Notes under the pieces: model-generated
The model's input: the letters and a program-made list of their open reading frames with translations, nothing else
The model's database searches: none
What the model was told of the DNA's origin: nothing
Position numbers and translations under genes: made by a program
Shown here: positions 63,606 through 64,000 of the stretch, piece by piece
How positions within the stretch are numbered: position 1 is the first letter of the stretch
Layout: each line of letters begins with the position of its first letter
DNA from: Devosia pacifica
GTDB taxonomy: Bacteria > Pseudomonadota > Alphaproteobacteria > Rhizobiales > Devosiaceae
Reading direction: 5' to 3'
Assembly: GCF_014652635.1 (NCBI RefSeq)
Contig: NZ_BMZE01000002.1
Span: 849,562 to 913,561, forward strand
DNA: 64,000 nt

Positions 63606-63896
63606 ATGTCCGTACGCGAGACCATCATCCAGAAGCTGGAAACCCGTTTTTCCCCCGAGCACCTCGAAGTGATCGACGAATCCAACAAGCACTTTGGCCA
63701 CGCAGGTTGGCGCGAAGGTGGCGAAACCCATTTCAGGGTCAGAATCGCGACCCGGCATTTTGAATCCAATAGCCGCGTTGCGCAACACCGCGCAGTGATG
63801 AGCACGCTTGATGACGAACTCAAGGATCGCGTCCACGCTCTGGCGATCGAGGTTCTGCCCCCCGAGGGACCGTTCACGCTTCCGCAGCACGTCTGA
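63606..63896 (+). CDS. BolA family protein
   Basis: This 96-residue protein has the BolA fold: SVRETIIQKLETRFSPEHLEVIDESNKHFGHAGW, a His-containing HFRVRIATRHF strand and RVHALAIEVLPP at the end. It lacks a canonical Cys and resembles the BolA1/IbaG-type partners of monothiol glutaredoxins in iron handling. It is divergent from the J-domain gene. Confidence 0.93.
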   Translation: MSVRETIIQKLETRFSPEHLEVIDESNKHFGHAGWREGGETHFRVRIATRHFESNSRVAQHRAVMSTLDDELKDRVHALAIEVLPPEGPFTLPQHV

Positions 63897-63903
63897 TGGA
63901 AAC

Positions 63904-63936
63904 AGCGGATTTGGCGGCGATGTGCCGCCAGCCGCT
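63904..63936 (+). terminator. Hairpin downstream of bolA
   Basis: Inner arms tggcggc and gccgcca with outer arms agcgg and ccgct form a stem-loop 8 bases after the bolA stop. There is no T-run. The last 65 bases of the window contain no gene that can be supported; an ATG at 63994 region is too close to the edge. Confidence 0.4.
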
Positions 63937-64000
63937 TGGTATTAATTGAGGGTTCAGGCGGCTCCAGTCAAGCCGGTTACATGAGCTTGAACGCGGGTGG

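Overview
The window reads as a chromosomal segment of an alphaproteobacterium, most likely order Hyphomicrobiales and possibly Devosiaceae-like. The family guess rests on gene content only. The DNA is GC-rich and densely coded, with many 4-base ATGA overlaps and several GTG and TTG starts backed by good Shine-Dalgarno sequences. Lineage markers include the CarD / FdxA / S4-domain / SUV3-like helicase block, CobS-CobT with a J-domain protein and BolA, and the ETF pair. I see no phage structural genes, transposases, CRISPR arrays or rRNA. One tRNA, tRNA-Arg(CCT), lies at 43395-43471.

Layout. 1-6.4 kb: truncated GH3 glycosidase, YjhX-type protein, DJ-1/PfpI protein, D,D-carboxypeptidase, TusA and a degenerate CAP lipoprotein, GH32 sucrose hydrolase. 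6.5-8.1 kb: copper delivery cassette (Cys/His-rich membrane protein, PCuAC chaperone, SCO protein). 8.2-12.7 kb: a TPP-riboswitch operon of YkoF-like protein, ThiX/ThiZ/ThiY-type ABC importer and, as its last gene, a flavin-dependent monooxygenase. 12.8-18.5 kb: small unknowns, methyltransferase, uxaC, APH(6)-type kinase, CAP lipoprotein. 18.5-21.5 kb: glpD-glpK. 21.6-30.1 kb: AEC carrier, the ATP-grasp / alpha-E / transglutaminase-like trio, hydroxyacid reductase with GST, AbrB-like permease with M20 hydrolase.

30.4-35.6 kb: etfBA, aromatic aminotransferase, transaldolase-like aldolase, Mrp/ApbC. 35.6-40.5 kb: complete dipeptide-type ABC importer with a double ATPase. 40.5-43.4 kb: small unknown gene behind a palindromic promoter, Mn catalase, nuclease-like protein, PRC-barrel protein. 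43.4-46.7 kb: next to tRNA-Arg, three unknown genes in one apparent operon led by an S24 (LexA-type) domain protein and a short overlapping leader ORF. 47-50.6 kb: membrane diguanylate cyclase, nuclease-like protein, M48 lipoprotein. 50.6-64 kb: conserved housekeeping block (carD, fdxA, hslR-like, SUV3-like helicase, DUF3108, rpmB, yhhQ, phytase-like esterase, cobT, methyltransferase, cobS, J-domain protein, bolA).

The best candidates for something undescribed are the S24-led cassette at 43.5-46.7 kb, the ATP-grasp/alpha-E cluster whose transglutaminase-like member has lost its catalytic Cys, and the riboswitch-controlled monooxygenase in the thiamine-precursor operon. Functions are assigned from motifs read by eye. 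No database search was run.
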